A stretch of 64,000 nt of DNA from Thermogemmata fonticola. Its GTDB lineage: Bacteria; Planctomycetota; Planctomycetia; Gemmatales; Gemmataceae. Where the stretch lies: contig NZ_JACEFB010000003.1 of NCBI RefSeq assembly GCF_013694095.1, positions 248,001-312,000 of the forward strand. Reading direction: 5' to 3'. This document shows, one piece after another, positions 8,620-17,612 of the stretch. Below the pieces are notes generated by a model. The model worked only from the letters and a program-made list of their open reading frames with translations. It made no database searches and had not been told where the DNA came from. Each line of letters opens with the position of its first letter. The first letter of the stretch is position 1. The position numbers were made by a program, and so were the translations under genes.

Positions 8620-10677
8620 TCAGGCTGCCAGAGAAGAGGGTGTCTGATCCGGTCGTTTACGCCAGCGCCGCAGGCCGTAGATCAGCAGGCCGAGACCCGC
8701 CGTCGTGGCCAGAATGCCTGCCGGTTCCGGCACTGGTACCAACTCATACACCCCGGCAGTTGTGGTGCTGAGAAAAAAGCCACCGCTGGGAAAACCTGCA
8801 AAGCGCACCGCGTTGAGAAAACCGTTGTACTGCTGGTTGGGATTCTCGCCGATGTTGCTGAAATAGAGGCGGCCTGCTGTGCCCGGCTGGAAGATGTCAC
8901 CTGACCAGCCGCTGATCGTCAGATTGCCACTAGGTGTGCCGCTGATGCCGGTGAATGTCAGGCTGTGTTGTCCGCTCGCCAAGGCGACGGTAGACGAGCT
9001 GGCTAACTCCAAAGCACCGAGAATATCGCTGTGCCCCACCCCTTCCCCTGTGCGGAGCGTTCCGCCTTCCAGTCGTACTGTGCCGCTATTGGGCAATTGA
9101 TGATCGGCCGCCAGTAACACCGTACCACCGCTGGCGATGGTCAGGTTCCCCCCAATGGCGTTCTGGCCCGCGGTTTTGTTCAACATCAGGATACCCCCGG
9201 CGACAGTCGTCCTGCCGCTGAAAGTGTTAGCAGTGTTGCCGCTGATCTCCAGAATGTAATTCCCTTGTTTCGTCAGATCGCCAGTTCCGCTGATGGTCCC
9301 GCTGAGAGTCACACGACCAGTACCGGTCCCCTCCACAGTGAGTCCAGTCCAACCGCCACTGCTGGCTGTGTTGGTCACAACCAGGTCGCTGGCAATGACG
9401 AAGGCTCCGCTCCCTTGCTGGATGATCTTCGGAGCCAACACGCTGGGGCTGCCATCACTGTTGACTCCGAAGAGCAATGAACCCCCAGTGATGGTGTTGG
9501 CGGCGCTGGCACTGCTGTTGAGGTTCAAGCGAGCCAGTCGAACAGAACCGATATCGTTGGTGGCCGTGTAACCTGTGCTCCCACTGCCCCCAAAATTGAG
9601 CACGATGTTCGAGGTCACTTGTCCATAGGGCGGCAGGACGGGGGCCGGATCGGAAAAACCATAGCGGTTGTACCACTGGCCATTCAGGAGGACGATACCC
9701 GACGTGGAGCGCCAGCGGGAATCGCTGACATTCAGATTGCTCCCGGAGATCCCATCCAACCAGTTGCCCGTGGTATTGTTCCAATCGTAAACGTTCCAGC
9801 CGATATCCAGCAGCATCGCGATCTCAAAATGGAGCAATCGCTTCACGGTGTTCGGAGGTGTGGAATAGTACATAACGGCATTATTGATGTTGACATGGCT
9901 GACACTGGATCCCTCGCGATAAGGATTGGGAGCGTACAAGGGGATTGCACCGCCATAAACTTCCTTGCTGTAGGGACCGATGAAGAAGAGGCCGTTGTTG
10001 GGATCGTTTCCGGCTGTGAACACCGAAGGATTACCGACAAAGGATGCATAATTGGGGCTACTGATATCCGTATTGAAAAGTGCCGTGGCATTACTTCCGC
10101 TTCCCCGGTAGAGGTAACGGTCGTAACCCGCGTAGATATCGGGTGTCGGCGGTGTTCGGTCCGCTAATCCTCTTCCTTGTGCATCGGTGAAACTTAAAAA
10201 TCCCACCCCGTGCAAAAGCTCGTGAATGGCCACGGAAACCATATCGTATTTATTCGATGCCGGCGATTGACCCACATAATTCCAGCCATAACTGAAATTA
10301 AAATCTCCACTTCCATCCACTCCACTGAAAGGACGCGTATTGGTGCGAGCCGCTTGATAGACTCCGCCGTTCTGGAAACTCCCATTGCTGTGGATCACGA
10401 TCTGACTTGGACCGAAGGAGGCAAGATAGGTGGCGCCACTCGGAGCGGAACGGAACTCGATATTGACGGTTCCTCGTCCATCCAAAACGGTGTTGAGGTA
10501 CTGAGTGGCAGCGAGGATGGAGTCCCGGCGGAGTTGCCCCTCGATGGGGTCATTGAATCCTGTACCTGAGGGGTCCGAATAGGTAATATTCCATGTGATC
10601 TGAGCAGGTAGGGGAGCGGACCAGAATAAAAGCCCTATCAGTGACCACAGTGGCGCGAACCGAAGCCGCCGCTTCAT
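8620..10677 (-). CDS. Secreted PEP-CTERM protein with HEXXH metallopeptidase-like domain and autotransporter-type strand repeats
   Basis: A 685-residue exported protein. A signal peptide (MKRRLRFAPLWSLIGLLF, ending near PLPAQ) is followed by a domain with HELLHGVG at residues 152-159, resembling the zinc site of metallopeptidases. The usual third ligand of metzincins, expected three residues after the Gly, is Ser here. The second half has repeats such as FSGRTTVAGGILML and ASGGTVLL, typical of autotransporter-associated beta-strand repeats. The C-terminus has VPEPAG, a hydrophobic helix and RRWRKR, the PEP-CTERM signal recognised by exosortase. The ATG at 10677 follows AAGGAAGAG and gives a proper signal peptide; a start 30 nt upstream is less likely. 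The substrate is unknown. Confidence 0.85.
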   Translation of the reverse strand: MKRRLRFAPLWSLIGLLFWSAPLPAQITWNITYSDPSGTGFNDPIEGQLRRDSILAATQYLNTVLDGRGTVNIEFRSAPSGATYLASFGPSQIVIHSNGSFQNGGVYQAARTNTRPFSGVDGSGDFNFSYGWNYVGQSPASNKYDMVSVAIHELLHGVGFLSFTDAQGRGLADRTPPTPDIYAGYDRYLYRGSGSNATALFNTDISSPNYASFVGNPSVFTAGNDPNNGLFFIGPYSKEVYGGAIPLYAPNPYREGSSVSHVNINNAVMYYSTPPNTVKRLLHFEIAMLLDIGWNVYDWNNTTGNWLDGISGSNLNVSDSRWRSTSGIVLLNGQWYNRYGFSDPAPVLPPYGQVTSNIVLNFGGSGSTGYTATNDIGSVRLARLNLNSSASAANTITGGSLLFGVNSDGSPSVLAPKIIQQGSGAFVIASDLVVTNTASSGGWTGLTVEGTGTGRVTLSGTISGTGDLTKQGNYILEISGNTANTFSGRTTVAGGILMLNKTAGQNAIGGNLTIASGGTVLLAADHQLPNSGTVRLEGGTLRTGEGVGHSDILGALELASSSTVALASGQHSLTFTGISGTPSGNLTISGWSGDIFQPGTAGRLYFSNIGENPNQQYNGFLNAVRFAGFPSGGFFLSTTTAGVYELVPVPEPAGILATTAGLGLLIYGLRRWRKRPDQTPSSLAA

Positions 10678-11012
10678 CGTGGCTCTTCCTTGGAGGCTTA
10701 TCCACAAGCAAAACGAACGACCGGGAGCTGCGAGTCATTCCCGGAATAATCGAATCGATTTTTCAATTTACACTCTCTCCATCTCCGTCGCCAAGAGCTT
10801 TTGGAAAAATTTCCCAAAATTCATTTCGGGGCGAAAAAAGTGTGAGGAGGGGACGAGAAAGCGTCAGAGGGAGGGGAAAGGAAGGGAGGGGGTCGTAGCG
10901 AGAGGTGGAGGATTACAAAACGGAGGAGGATGAAGGAGAGACACAGAGGAGGAGTCCGCAGGGAAGCATTCGCAGGGAATTTCCCCCTCCTGAGACCTCC
11001 GAAACCGTGAGG
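10678..11012. other. Intergenic region upstream of the PEP-CTERM gene
   Basis: 335 nt between the start of the PEP-CTERM gene and the end of sat, both on the minus strand. It contains an AT-rich near-palindrome (TTTTGG at 10799-10804 with CCAAAA at 10814-10819), about 120 nt upstream of the PEP-CTERM start, then a purine-rich stretch on the plus strand. No gene is supported. Confidence 0.4.
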
Positions 11013-12254
11013 TCAGCGGCTGGTGGCATAACGTTCGATGAGGACCCGCGCTGTTTCAGGCCGCATGATGGCGGGGTCCGGCATTTCCCCGCGCCGGAGC
11101 ATTTCGCGCAGAGCAGTCCCACTGATGTTCACCGGTTGCCAGCCTCGATCGGCGTAATCTTCCACCAAGGCGACGCGCCCCAGTTCCTTGTAATAAGCGG
11201 CGAAACCGACTTTCACGGGTCGAATGAGGAGTTCGCCGGGGAGGTGATCGAAAATCCGCTGGGCTGCCAAAGGGTCCCAAATGTCCGTTTTGTCGTCGTA
11301 GGGAGCGTCCGCGTGTTTGCGGCCAATGATGATATCGGTGAAGCCGTAATTCTGGCGGTAAATAGCATGCATGACAGCTTCCTTCGGACCCGCGTAAAAC
11401 ATCTTGATGTCCAAGGCGATCAATAGGACGTGATCGTGGAAATTGCGGCCGACTTTGCGCCACAGCTCTTCATCAATATCCCCCTGGCCGAGCGCGCGGG
11501 ATTCAATCAGGGCACGATAGGTCTTGATACGGGTGGCGGCATCCACATCATCGCTTTTGGTTTCTCCCACGAGCGGATTGAGAACGGCCCCCGCAAAGTA
11601 CCCCGCCCGGGTGAGGCGCTCCAGTCCCACCACCAGGGCATACTCATGGGCGCGGTGCAAAGCGTTACGAGTCTGGAAGGCGACGATCCGTTCCCATCCC
11701 TTCTGTTGGAACAACGCACGGGTCTCTCGCGGGGACAGAATCAAATCCCCATATTCCGGATGTTTAGGCTGGGGGAGGGCCACAATCTCCCCTCCGACCA
11801 GGTAGGTCCGAGGATCATGATTGGCAATGCGAGCGCCGGGGTGGTCCTCCCGCGGCGTGCCATAGACGCTGTGGTTGTACTTCTTCTTGTCCCACGGGTA
11901 CACATCATGGACTTCGATAACTCCGACGCATTGGCCGCGCTCATTGACGAGAGGATGCTTGCTACCCGTGTTCAAATGCCGAGCGACACGTGCATCCACG
12001 GGAAACGCCAAGGGAATAGTCCAGGCATACTTGCGGCCCTGGCGGACGATCACCTGCTCCTCCAGCACCCGGTCGTACTCTTCTCGTGTCATCGGTCCCG
12101 TCAGCGGCGACAAGGCTCCGTCCGCCATCCGGTAGAGAGTGGAAAGATCGGCATCCGAGACAACAATTTCGTGAGTCGATGGGGGATCGAGCACAGCGAC
12201 AGTGCGGTTGATCGGTTCCGGCACACCACCATGGGGCGGGATCAATTCCGGCAT
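11013..12254 (-). CDS. sat: Sulfate adenylyltransferase (ATP sulfurylase)
   Basis: Single-chain Sat of 413 residues, which makes adenosine 5'-phosphosulfate (APS) and pyrophosphate from sulfate and ATP, the first step of sulfate assimilation. It is unrelated to the CysD/CysN type. The N-terminal PUA-like part contains LSPLTGPMTREEY. The active-site sequence is QTRNALHRAHE, where most homologues have Pro at the Ala. GRKHADAP is at the position of the second nucleotide-binding motif. An in-frame start at 12320 exists, but the ATG at 12254 sits behind GGAGGATTCC and is preferred. It is the last gene of the cysH-rrf2-sat block, 118 nt after the regulator gene. Confidence 0.95.
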   Translation of the reverse strand: MPELIPPHGGVPEPINRTVAVLDPPSTHEIVVSDADLSTLYRMADGALSPLTGPMTREEYDRVLEEQVIVRQGRKYAWTIPLAFPVDARVARHLNTGSKHPLVNERGQCVGVIEVHDVYPWDKKKYNHSVYGTPREDHPGARIANHDPRTYLVGGEIVALPQPKHPEYGDLILSPRETRALFQQKGWERIVAFQTRNALHRAHEYALVVGLERLTRAGYFAGAVLNPLVGETKSDDVDAATRIKTYRALIESRALGQGDIDEELWRKVGRNFHDHVLLIALDIKMFYAGPKEAVMHAIYRQNYGFTDIIIGRKHADAPYDDKTDIWDPLAAQRIFDHLPGELLIRPVKVGFAAYYKELGRVALVEDYADRGWQPVNISGTALREMLRRGEMPDPAIMRPETARVLIERYATSR

Positions 12255-12372
12255 GGAATCCTCCGTGATCGTGCTGACTACTGATAATGAAACCAGTCCT
12301 CTCTCCACGAGCGCGGGCAAACCATGGGCCAGGGGTTACGTGGAAGCCTCACGGACCTTTGCCTCACGCCTG

Positions 12373-12795
12373 TCAAATGACGTACTGGGGACCTTCACAT
12401 TGGGCGACCAAGTCCGCCAAGGTGATTTGTTTGAGCACTTGTTCCTCGGCCTGGCGTACCCGGAGCCAGACACCCTGTAACTGGCGGAAAAACGGACTGA
12501 GGTGGGAACGCCCATCCTGGTTTTCTGGTTTATGGGTGGGGTCAGTCACTTGCAGAATGTCGTAGAGGGTGATGGTTTCCGGAGGCCGGCTCAGCGTGTA
12601 TCCCCCCGCAGCTCCGCGGACACTTTCCACCAATCCGGCATACTTGAGAGCCAACAGGATTTGCACCAAAAAGCGGTCCGAAATGTTATGGCGTTGGGCA
12701 ATGTCCGCCACGCGAATCGGGCGTTTCTCCGGATAGCGGGCAGCCAACTCCAACATGGCGACACAGGCGTATTCGGCTTTGGCAGAAGGTTGCAT
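12373..12795 (-). CDS. Rrf2-family transcriptional regulator
   Basis: A 140-residue Rrf2 protein. The N-terminal winged helix (about 8-60) contains IRVADIAQRHNISDRFLVQIL, and the wing is followed by the family hallmark GAAGGYTLSRPPETITLYDIL. The three-Cys cluster that holds an Fe-S centre in IscR and NsrR is absent; the only cysteines are near residues 11 and 133. This makes it more like CymR, the cysteine-metabolism repressor. Its place between cysH and sat suggests it controls sulfur assimilation, which is inference. A motif about 160 nt upstream is shared with the cysH upstream region. Confidence 0.9.
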   Translation of the reverse strand: MQPSAKAEYACVAMLELAARYPEKRPIRVADIAQRHNISDRFLVQILLALKYAGLVESVRGAAGGYTLSRPPETITLYDILQVTDPTHKPENQDGRSHLSPFFRQLQGVWLRVRQAEEQVLKQITLADLVAQCEGPQYVI

Positions 12796-12956
12796 GGCAG
12801 CTTATTATCAATGGGGGCGAAGACCTCGAGAGACTCAATCGGTTGACAAACTCAGTTCCATTGGCAGCGATACGTTTCTTCAGGGGTGAGCAACCTGTGG
12901 TATTTTCAGGAATAGTGGGCGATCCAGCCACTCCAGTGTCCAATTTATATACATAA

Positions 12957-12978
12957 GTTCACTATAGGACAAAACTTA
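12957..12978 (-). promoter_or_regulatory. Candidate sulfur-regulon operator, copy A
   Basis: Read on the plus strand, GTTCACTA, eight bases, then AAACTTA-type sequence. Nearly the same two blocks with almost the same spacing occur at 13909-13931. Copy A lies just after the cysH stop and about 160 nt upstream of the Rrf2 gene start. The function is inferred from repetition and position only. Confidence 0.4.
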
Positions 12979-12981
12979 CGA

Positions 12982-13890
12982 TCAAATGCCGCTGCCGTCC
13001 GTGTGTTCGATCACATGTAACCCGCATTCTTTTTTCACCTTACCGGCCCAGCGTCCCGCCCGGTCATCCTCGCCGGGTTGCACCGGCCGCGTGCACGGCC
13101 AGCAGCCTATACTGGGATAACCGCGATCGTGCAAGGGATTGTAGGGAACATCATGGCGGACAATAAAGTTCCAAACATCGCGCTTGGTCCAATGGAGGAG
13201 GGGATTGACCTTGACTAACTGGAACTTGGCGTCCCACTGCACCACCTGGGCCTTACTTCGGACGTCCGTCTGATCCTTGCGGATGGCACTGATCCATGCC
13301 AACGGGGCGTAACGGGCCAAAGCTCGCCGCAATGGAAGGATTTTCCGATCGTGACAACATTGATCCGGCCGGATGGTGTACAGGGGACCACCGTGTTCCG
13401 CCTCGTACTCCGCGACACTCTGCTCCGGGTAAATATATTCGACCGCGATACCGTAGCGCTGGAGAATCCTCTCGCGTAACTCCAGCGTTTCCGGAAATTG
13501 ATAACCGGTTTCCAGATTGATGCAGATTACCGACGGTTCGATTTCTGCCAGCATGTGGAGGACACAGCAACCCTCCGCGCCAAATGCTGTAGCCATCAGC
13601 AAGCGGGGATGGAAGCGCCGCACAGCCCAGCGGAGAATCTCTTGGGGGGAAGCCTGATCCAACTGCTGGCAAGCCTCGGCAATCTCTTCAGGCGTCATGG
13701 GGGAAGGAACGGATGGTCCCGCCGAGGCGTCCGACGCCCCCCCCTCCTTCAGCGCGCAGCCGGTCGCTGGGCCAACCGGGGTTCCCAACGAATCCGGGGT
13801 GCGTTCCGCGCTACTCACCTGGCCAGCGGTTTCGGAGGTCACCCTGGCAGCGGCGGATTGAGCTGTTGTAGCGAAGGGCAACCGAGTCAT
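12982..13890 (-). CDS. cysH: Assimilatory adenylyl-sulfate (APS) reductase, CysH family
   Basis: 302 residues. CysH enzymes reduce activated sulfate to sulfite. Four cysteines of the APS-type 4Fe-4S cluster are present: CC at 178-179 and CxxC at 263 and 266. With the catalytic KECGLH near the end (Cys289), this points to direct use of APS rather than PAPS. The PP-loop type core runs from about residue 90 to 250. The first 64 residues are Ala, Ser and Gly-rich with no known domain, so translation may really start at the internal ATG at 13698 (MTPEEIAEAC); neither start has a strong ribosome-binding site. No kinase making PAPS is nearby, consistent with an APS route. It is the first gene of the cysH-rrf2-sat block. 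Confidence 0.93.
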   Translation of the reverse strand: MTRLPFATTAQSAAARVTSETAGQVSSAERTPDSLGTPVGPATGCALKEGGASDASAGPSVPSPMTPEEIAEACQQLDQASPQEILRWAVRRFHPRLLMATAFGAEGCCVLHMLAEIEPSVICINLETGYQFPETLELRERILQRYGIAVEYIYPEQSVAEYEAEHGGPLYTIRPDQCCHDRKILPLRRALARYAPLAWISAIRKDQTDVRSKAQVVQWDAKFQLVKVNPLLHWTKRDVWNFIVRHDVPYNPLHDRGYPSIGCWPCTRPVQPGEDDRAGRWAGKVKKECGLHVIEHTDGSGI

Positions 13891-13908
13891 ATGGCATCAC
13901 TTTTATTG

Positions 13909-13931
13909 GTTCACTAATGATGCTAAACTTA
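13909..13931 (-). promoter_or_regulatory. Candidate sulfur-regulon operator, copy B
   Basis: Read on the plus strand, GTTCACTA, eight bases, AAACTTA. It lies 19 nt upstream of the annotated cysH start and matches the motif at 12957-12978 upstream of the Rrf2 gene. At this spacing it would overlap the cysH promoter or leader. Regulation by the neighbouring Rrf2 protein is inference. Confidence 0.42.
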
Positions 13932-14131
13932 GGGGAGAAACACCACTCATCCGAGCTAAATCCCCATATTCTCCATCGATATCGTAGTCTTTCAACGCAT
14001 TTCGACAAGTATTTCGTGAGAAGCGGGAATGGAAAAAAATGTGACAGCGGCCGTTGGAAACGCACAACACCCAGCTTCGCGGAGAAGCCGGGTGCGTGCG
14101 GTCGCCCGTCACGAACGACGGAGGGGCTGCC

Positions 14132-14698
14132 TCAGTATTTGGTCATCTCCTGGGTGATTTGCCGCTGCATGTCGGCATTCGGCCCTACGTAAAGGTGGAG
14201 GTGGTCCTTGTCAATGTACACAACCTGAACACGGTTCCGCTTTGTATATTGCGGGAAGGGATAATCGCTTTGGATCACTTCCGTGTAGTACACCACGCAT
14301 TCCCAATGGCAATGGTGCAGTTGGGCCATACCAATCAACGGGAAAAAGCGAGGCGGGTCGATTTTGTCTACAAGCCGGTTCTTGACAATAGTAACATCAT
14401 CGCGAAACTCTTCATAGATGTAGGGAATACCACGAGCCACCTTTGGCAAAGCACGAAGCACTTCGGCATCACTGGGTGGGTCTTCACAAATAGGCGGCGG
14501 GTAGCCGTTACGAATCGGCGGCAAGATGGGCACCCGGCCATCATTGCGGTGGTTGTACTTTTGGTCCATTCGTTCCGCCACCCACGGCTGAACAGGAATG
14601 GGTGTAAACCACCCCAAAGTCAACGGATTGCAACCGCCACTCAGGGTCGGCAGGGCGACCACCGCCGCCCACAACAACTTGCGATACCATCCGGTCAT
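14132..14698 (-). CDS. Conserved-looking lipoprotein of unknown function
   Basis: 188 residues. The ATG at 14698 follows a strong GGAGGGGGAGC site and gives a lipoprotein signal peptide with the lipobox LSGGC (Cys23). The mature part contains PPPICEDPPSDAEVLRALPKVARGIPYIYEE and a C-terminal stretch with several His and Tyr residues (GMAQLHHCHWECVVYY, VVYIDKDHLHLYVGP). I do not recognise a named family. It is probably anchored on the periplasmic side of a membrane. It is divergent from the cobalamin adenosyltransferase gene, with about 300 nt between the two starts. Confidence 0.8.
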   Translation of the reverse strand: MTGWYRKLLWAAVVALPTLSGGCNPLTLGWFTPIPVQPWVAERMDQKYNHRNDGRVPILPPIRNGYPPPICEDPPSDAEVLRALPKVARGIPYIYEEFRDDVTIVKNRLVDKIDPPRFFPLIGMAQLHHCHWECVVYYTEVIQSDYPFPQYTKRNRVQVVYIDKDHLHLYVGPNADMQRQITQEMTKY

Positions 14699-14994
14699 GC
14701 TCCCCCTCCGTGCGAGCCGGATTGTTACTCCGTTGCCTACTGTATCGGCCAAGCGTGTCAGGAAATTGAATCAGAATACGCCGAGTCTGCCGGAAAATGC
14801 GAAGAAAATCCCTCATGGTAGAACCCATGCTGCCACCCCGTGTCATTCATTCCTCGTAGGGCACCCTTCACCTGGAGACGACTTTTGACAACTTTTGGAA
14901 GGAGTACCTCCTAGGATTTCTCCATATCCCCTAAACCCTGGCGAAACCTCCCCGGAAGATCAATCCTGGGAGAGAGAATTGGGAGAACGACAAT

Positions 14995-15582
14995 ATGGTT
15001 TACCTCTCACGGATTTACACGCGTTCCGGCGATGGCGGTGAGACGGGGTTGGGCGATGGAACCCGCGTACCCAAGAACGACCCCCGCGTGTGCGCCTATG
15101 GTGAAGTGGACGAACTGAACGCTGTGCTGGGTTTGGTTTTGGCCAGTGTCCCAGAATGTCCCGAAGCGGTATTGCTGGAAAGCCTCCAGCATGATTTGTT
15201 TGACGTGGGCGCTGATTTGTGCGTACCGCTGTCAGAGTCAGAACAAGCCGGACAACACTTGCGGGTAACCGCTCAACAGGTAGCCCGGCTGGAAGCAGCC
15301 ATTGACCGCCTCAATGCCCATTTGGAACCTCTGCACAGTTTTGTGTTGCCGGGGGGAAGTCCGGCGGCGGCTTGGCTGCACTTCGCCCGGACAGTCTGCC
15401 GGCGCGCTGAACGGGCTGTGGTAACCCTTCAACAGCATGTCCCCATCAATCCTCAAGTCCTCATCTATCTAAACCGTTTGTCCGATTTGCTATTCGTTTT
15501 GGCCCGTGTCGCTAATGACAACGGGCAGCGTGATCGCCTTTGGAAGCCCGGACAATTTCGAGAGGGAGAACCACCCTCCTAG
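14995..15582 (+). CDS. Corrinoid adenosyltransferase, PduO type
   Basis: 195 residues, the normal length for a PduO-type ATP:cob(I)alamin adenosyltransferase, which makes adenosylcobalamin from cob(I)alamin and ATP. The N-terminal ATP-binding motif IYTRSGDGGETGLGDG is intact, followed by YGEVDELNAVLG and the C-terminal helices with RRAERAVVTL and NRLSDLLFVLAR. There is no cobalamin biosynthesis or B12-dependent enzyme gene nearby. I saw no cobalamin riboswitch in the 296-nt upstream gap. The next gene begins 186 nt downstream. Confidence 0.94.
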   Translation: MVYLSRIYTRSGDGGETGLGDGTRVPKNDPRVCAYGEVDELNAVLGLVLASVPECPEAVLLESLQHDLFDVGADLCVPLSESEQAGQHLRVTAQQVARLEAAIDRLNAHLEPLHSFVLPGGSPAAAWLHFARTVCRRAERAVVTLQQHVPINPQVLIYLNRLSDLLFVLARVANDNGQRDRLWKPGQFREGEPPS

Positions 15583-15768
15583 GCTTCCGGGCAGCCAGAT
15601 GTGGGAGGGAATCCAACAAGGTCTAGGCGGCGGAGAATTCCCTCCCCTGTTCGGCACGGTGACACTCATAAGATCAACTTTAGAACCGGAATCGCCCGTC
15701 CCCGTCAACGGGCAGGCACTCCCTCGAATAGCAGCGCACCACGACCAGGGAAAGGGTCAGGCAGAACC

Positions 15769-17178
15769 ATGAATCCTCATGCCCCGACGAAACTCCATCC
15801 AGAAGGCCGGGTCGAACCTGCGGAATCCCAGGCGGATCCCACCGTCCATTTGCCAGCTCCAGCAAGGCGACTATGGGAACGGATCCGGCAGCGCCAGGCT
15901 TGCGTTGGGATCATTGGTCTGGGTTATGTGGGTTTACCTCTGGCCAAGGCTTTCAGCCAAGCCGGATTTCCTGTCCTGGGTTTTGACATTGATCCCGCGA
16001 AAGTCGAAAAGCTCCAACGGGGGGAAAGTTACATCGGGCACATTCCTCCCGCCACAGTCCGTGAGATGCTAGTCCGGGGGTTTTCCGCGACCAGTGACTT
16101 CCACCGGCTGGGGGAAGCCGATGCCATCCTCATTTGCGTGCCCACACCGCTGACGGAAGCCCGCGAACCAGATTTGACCTATGTGGTCAATTCGGTACAA
16201 GCCGTAGCCCAAACCTTGCGCCCCGGCCAACTGGTGGTCCTGGAAAGCACCACCTATCCCCGCACCACGCGGGATGTCGTTCTGCCTCTATTGGCTCAAC
16301 GAGGGCAGACGGTGGGAGTGGACTTTTTCCTCGCCTATAGCCCCGAACGGGAAGACCCCGGCAACGCCCGTTATTCCACCACCAGCATCCCGAAGGTCGT
16401 CGGCGGCATCGATCCCGTCAGCGGGGAAGTGGCAGCCGCCCTGTATCGTCAGGTGGTAGTGGAAGTGGTGCCGGTATCCACTCCAGAGGTCGCCGAGGCA
16501 TGCAAAATCCTGGAAAATACCTACCGGGCGGTCAACATCGCCTTGGTCAACGAATTGAAAGTGCTCTACGACCGCATGGGTATCGATGTTTGGGAAGTGA
16601 TCGACGCGGCCCGGACCAAACCGTTCGGCTTCCAGGCCTTCTACCCCGGTCCCGGTCTGGGAGGACATTGCATCCCCATCGACCCGTTCTACCTGACCTG
16701 GATCGCACGCAAATATGGCTTGAGCACGCGCTTCATTGAATTGGCAGGCGAGGTCAACACCGCCATGCCAGCCTATGTGGTCAGCAAAGTGACCGACGCC
16801 CTCAACGAACGCAGGAAACCAGTCAAGGGAAGCCGAATCCTACTGTTGGGGATGGCCTACAAGAAGGACGTGGATGATCCCCGCGAAAGCCCCGGCTTTG
16901 AACTGCTTGATCTGCTCCTCAAGAAAGGCGCCGTCGTCCAGTACAATGACCCGCACATTCCGGTCCTCCCCCGCATGCGGCACTGGCCGCACCTCCAACC
17001 TCTCCAAAGCCTGCCGCTGACGGCAGATACCCTGGCCTCCCAGGATTGCGTCCTGATTGTTACCGACCATTCCGCCTACGACTACCCCTGGATCGTGCAG
17101 CATAGCCGCCTGATCGTCGATACTCGCAACGCCACCCGATACGTCCGGGAGGGACGTGAGAAGATCGTCAAGGCGTAA
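15769..17178 (+). CDS. Nucleotide-sugar (UDP-GlcNAc/ManNAc-type) dehydrogenase
   Basis: 469 residues. It oxidises C6 of a UDP-sugar twice to a uronic acid using NAD, supplying precursors for surface polysaccharide. The Rossmann motif GIIGLGYVGLPLAKAF starts near residue 47. The catalytic Cys301 sits in GLGGHCIPIDPFYL, a form typical of the WecC/TviB/CapL branch rather than UDP-glucose dehydrogenase. MAYKKDVDDPRESP in the C-terminal domain is also typical of that branch. An upstream in-frame start at 15601 would add a Arg-rich, non-conserved stretch, so the ATG at 15769 is used. No glycosyltransferase genes are adjacent, so the polymer it serves cannot be named. Confidence 0.92.
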   Translation: MNPHAPTKLHPEGRVEPAESQADPTVHLPAPARRLWERIRQRQACVGIIGLGYVGLPLAKAFSQAGFPVLGFDIDPAKVEKLQRGESYIGHIPPATVREMLVRGFSATSDFHRLGEADAILICVPTPLTEAREPDLTYVVNSVQAVAQTLRPGQLVVLESTTYPRTTRDVVLPLLAQRGQTVGVDFFLAYSPEREDPGNARYSTTSIPKVVGGIDPVSGEVAAALYRQVVVEVVPVSTPEVAEACKILENTYRAVNIALVNELKVLYDRMGIDVWEVIDAARTKPFGFQAFYPGPGLGGHCIPIDPFYLTWIARKYGLSTRFIELAGEVNTAMPAYVVSKVTDALNERRKPVKGSRILLLGMAYKKDVDDPRESPGFELLDLLLKKGAVVQYNDPHIPVLPRMRHWPHLQPLQSLPLTADTLASQDCVLIVTDHSAYDYPWIVQHSRLIVDTRNATRYVREGREKIVKA

Positions 17179-17612
17179 TTATTGTGGAGGCCGTGATGTT
17201 TTTAGCTTTTAGGGGAGTGCCGCTGCATCTCACTGCTGGCGGAATCCGCCGGGAATGGCGCACCGGTTCGCCATCCTCTGAAAGCATTAGTAACCCGACA
17301 GGATGCTCTTGCCGGGAAATGAGAGTTCGAGGGTAGTTGGTCGATTCGTAAACACATTAGATCGGAAACCGAAGGAAACTGGACCGAGGCGGTGACAATC
17401 ATCTGGAAGGTTGATAACCTAAAACAAAAGGCATAATTTTTGCTGGTGGGGTAGGCGCGGGGGAAAGTGCGTCCTATAGTAACTGTTCTCATGCAGTGAT
17501 GGGGATCAGAGCCGGCGAAGGGAAAATGCCTGCGTTCCTCGCCAAGGAGTGCCCGCCCCCATCTTCGCTGGTTTCCCGCCGAATCTCGTGGCCTTGTCAA
17601 GGAGAAGCGACC
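17179..17612. other. Intergenic region upstream of secG
   Basis: 434 nt with no gene I can support. Stop codons break all long frames with good starts. It should contain the promoter for the secG-yicC-gmk-rpoZ run. AAGGAGAAG at about 17599-17607 is the ribosome-binding site for secG. Confidence 0.45.

Noticed and set aside
11430-12284. 284-codon plus-strand frame opposite sat
   Set aside because: Sat on the minus strand has all family motifs; the opposite frame has none.
14699-14994. Cobalamin riboswitch upstream of the corrinoid adenosyltransferase
   Set aside because: No B12-box-like sequence (GCCACTG) was seen in the gap.
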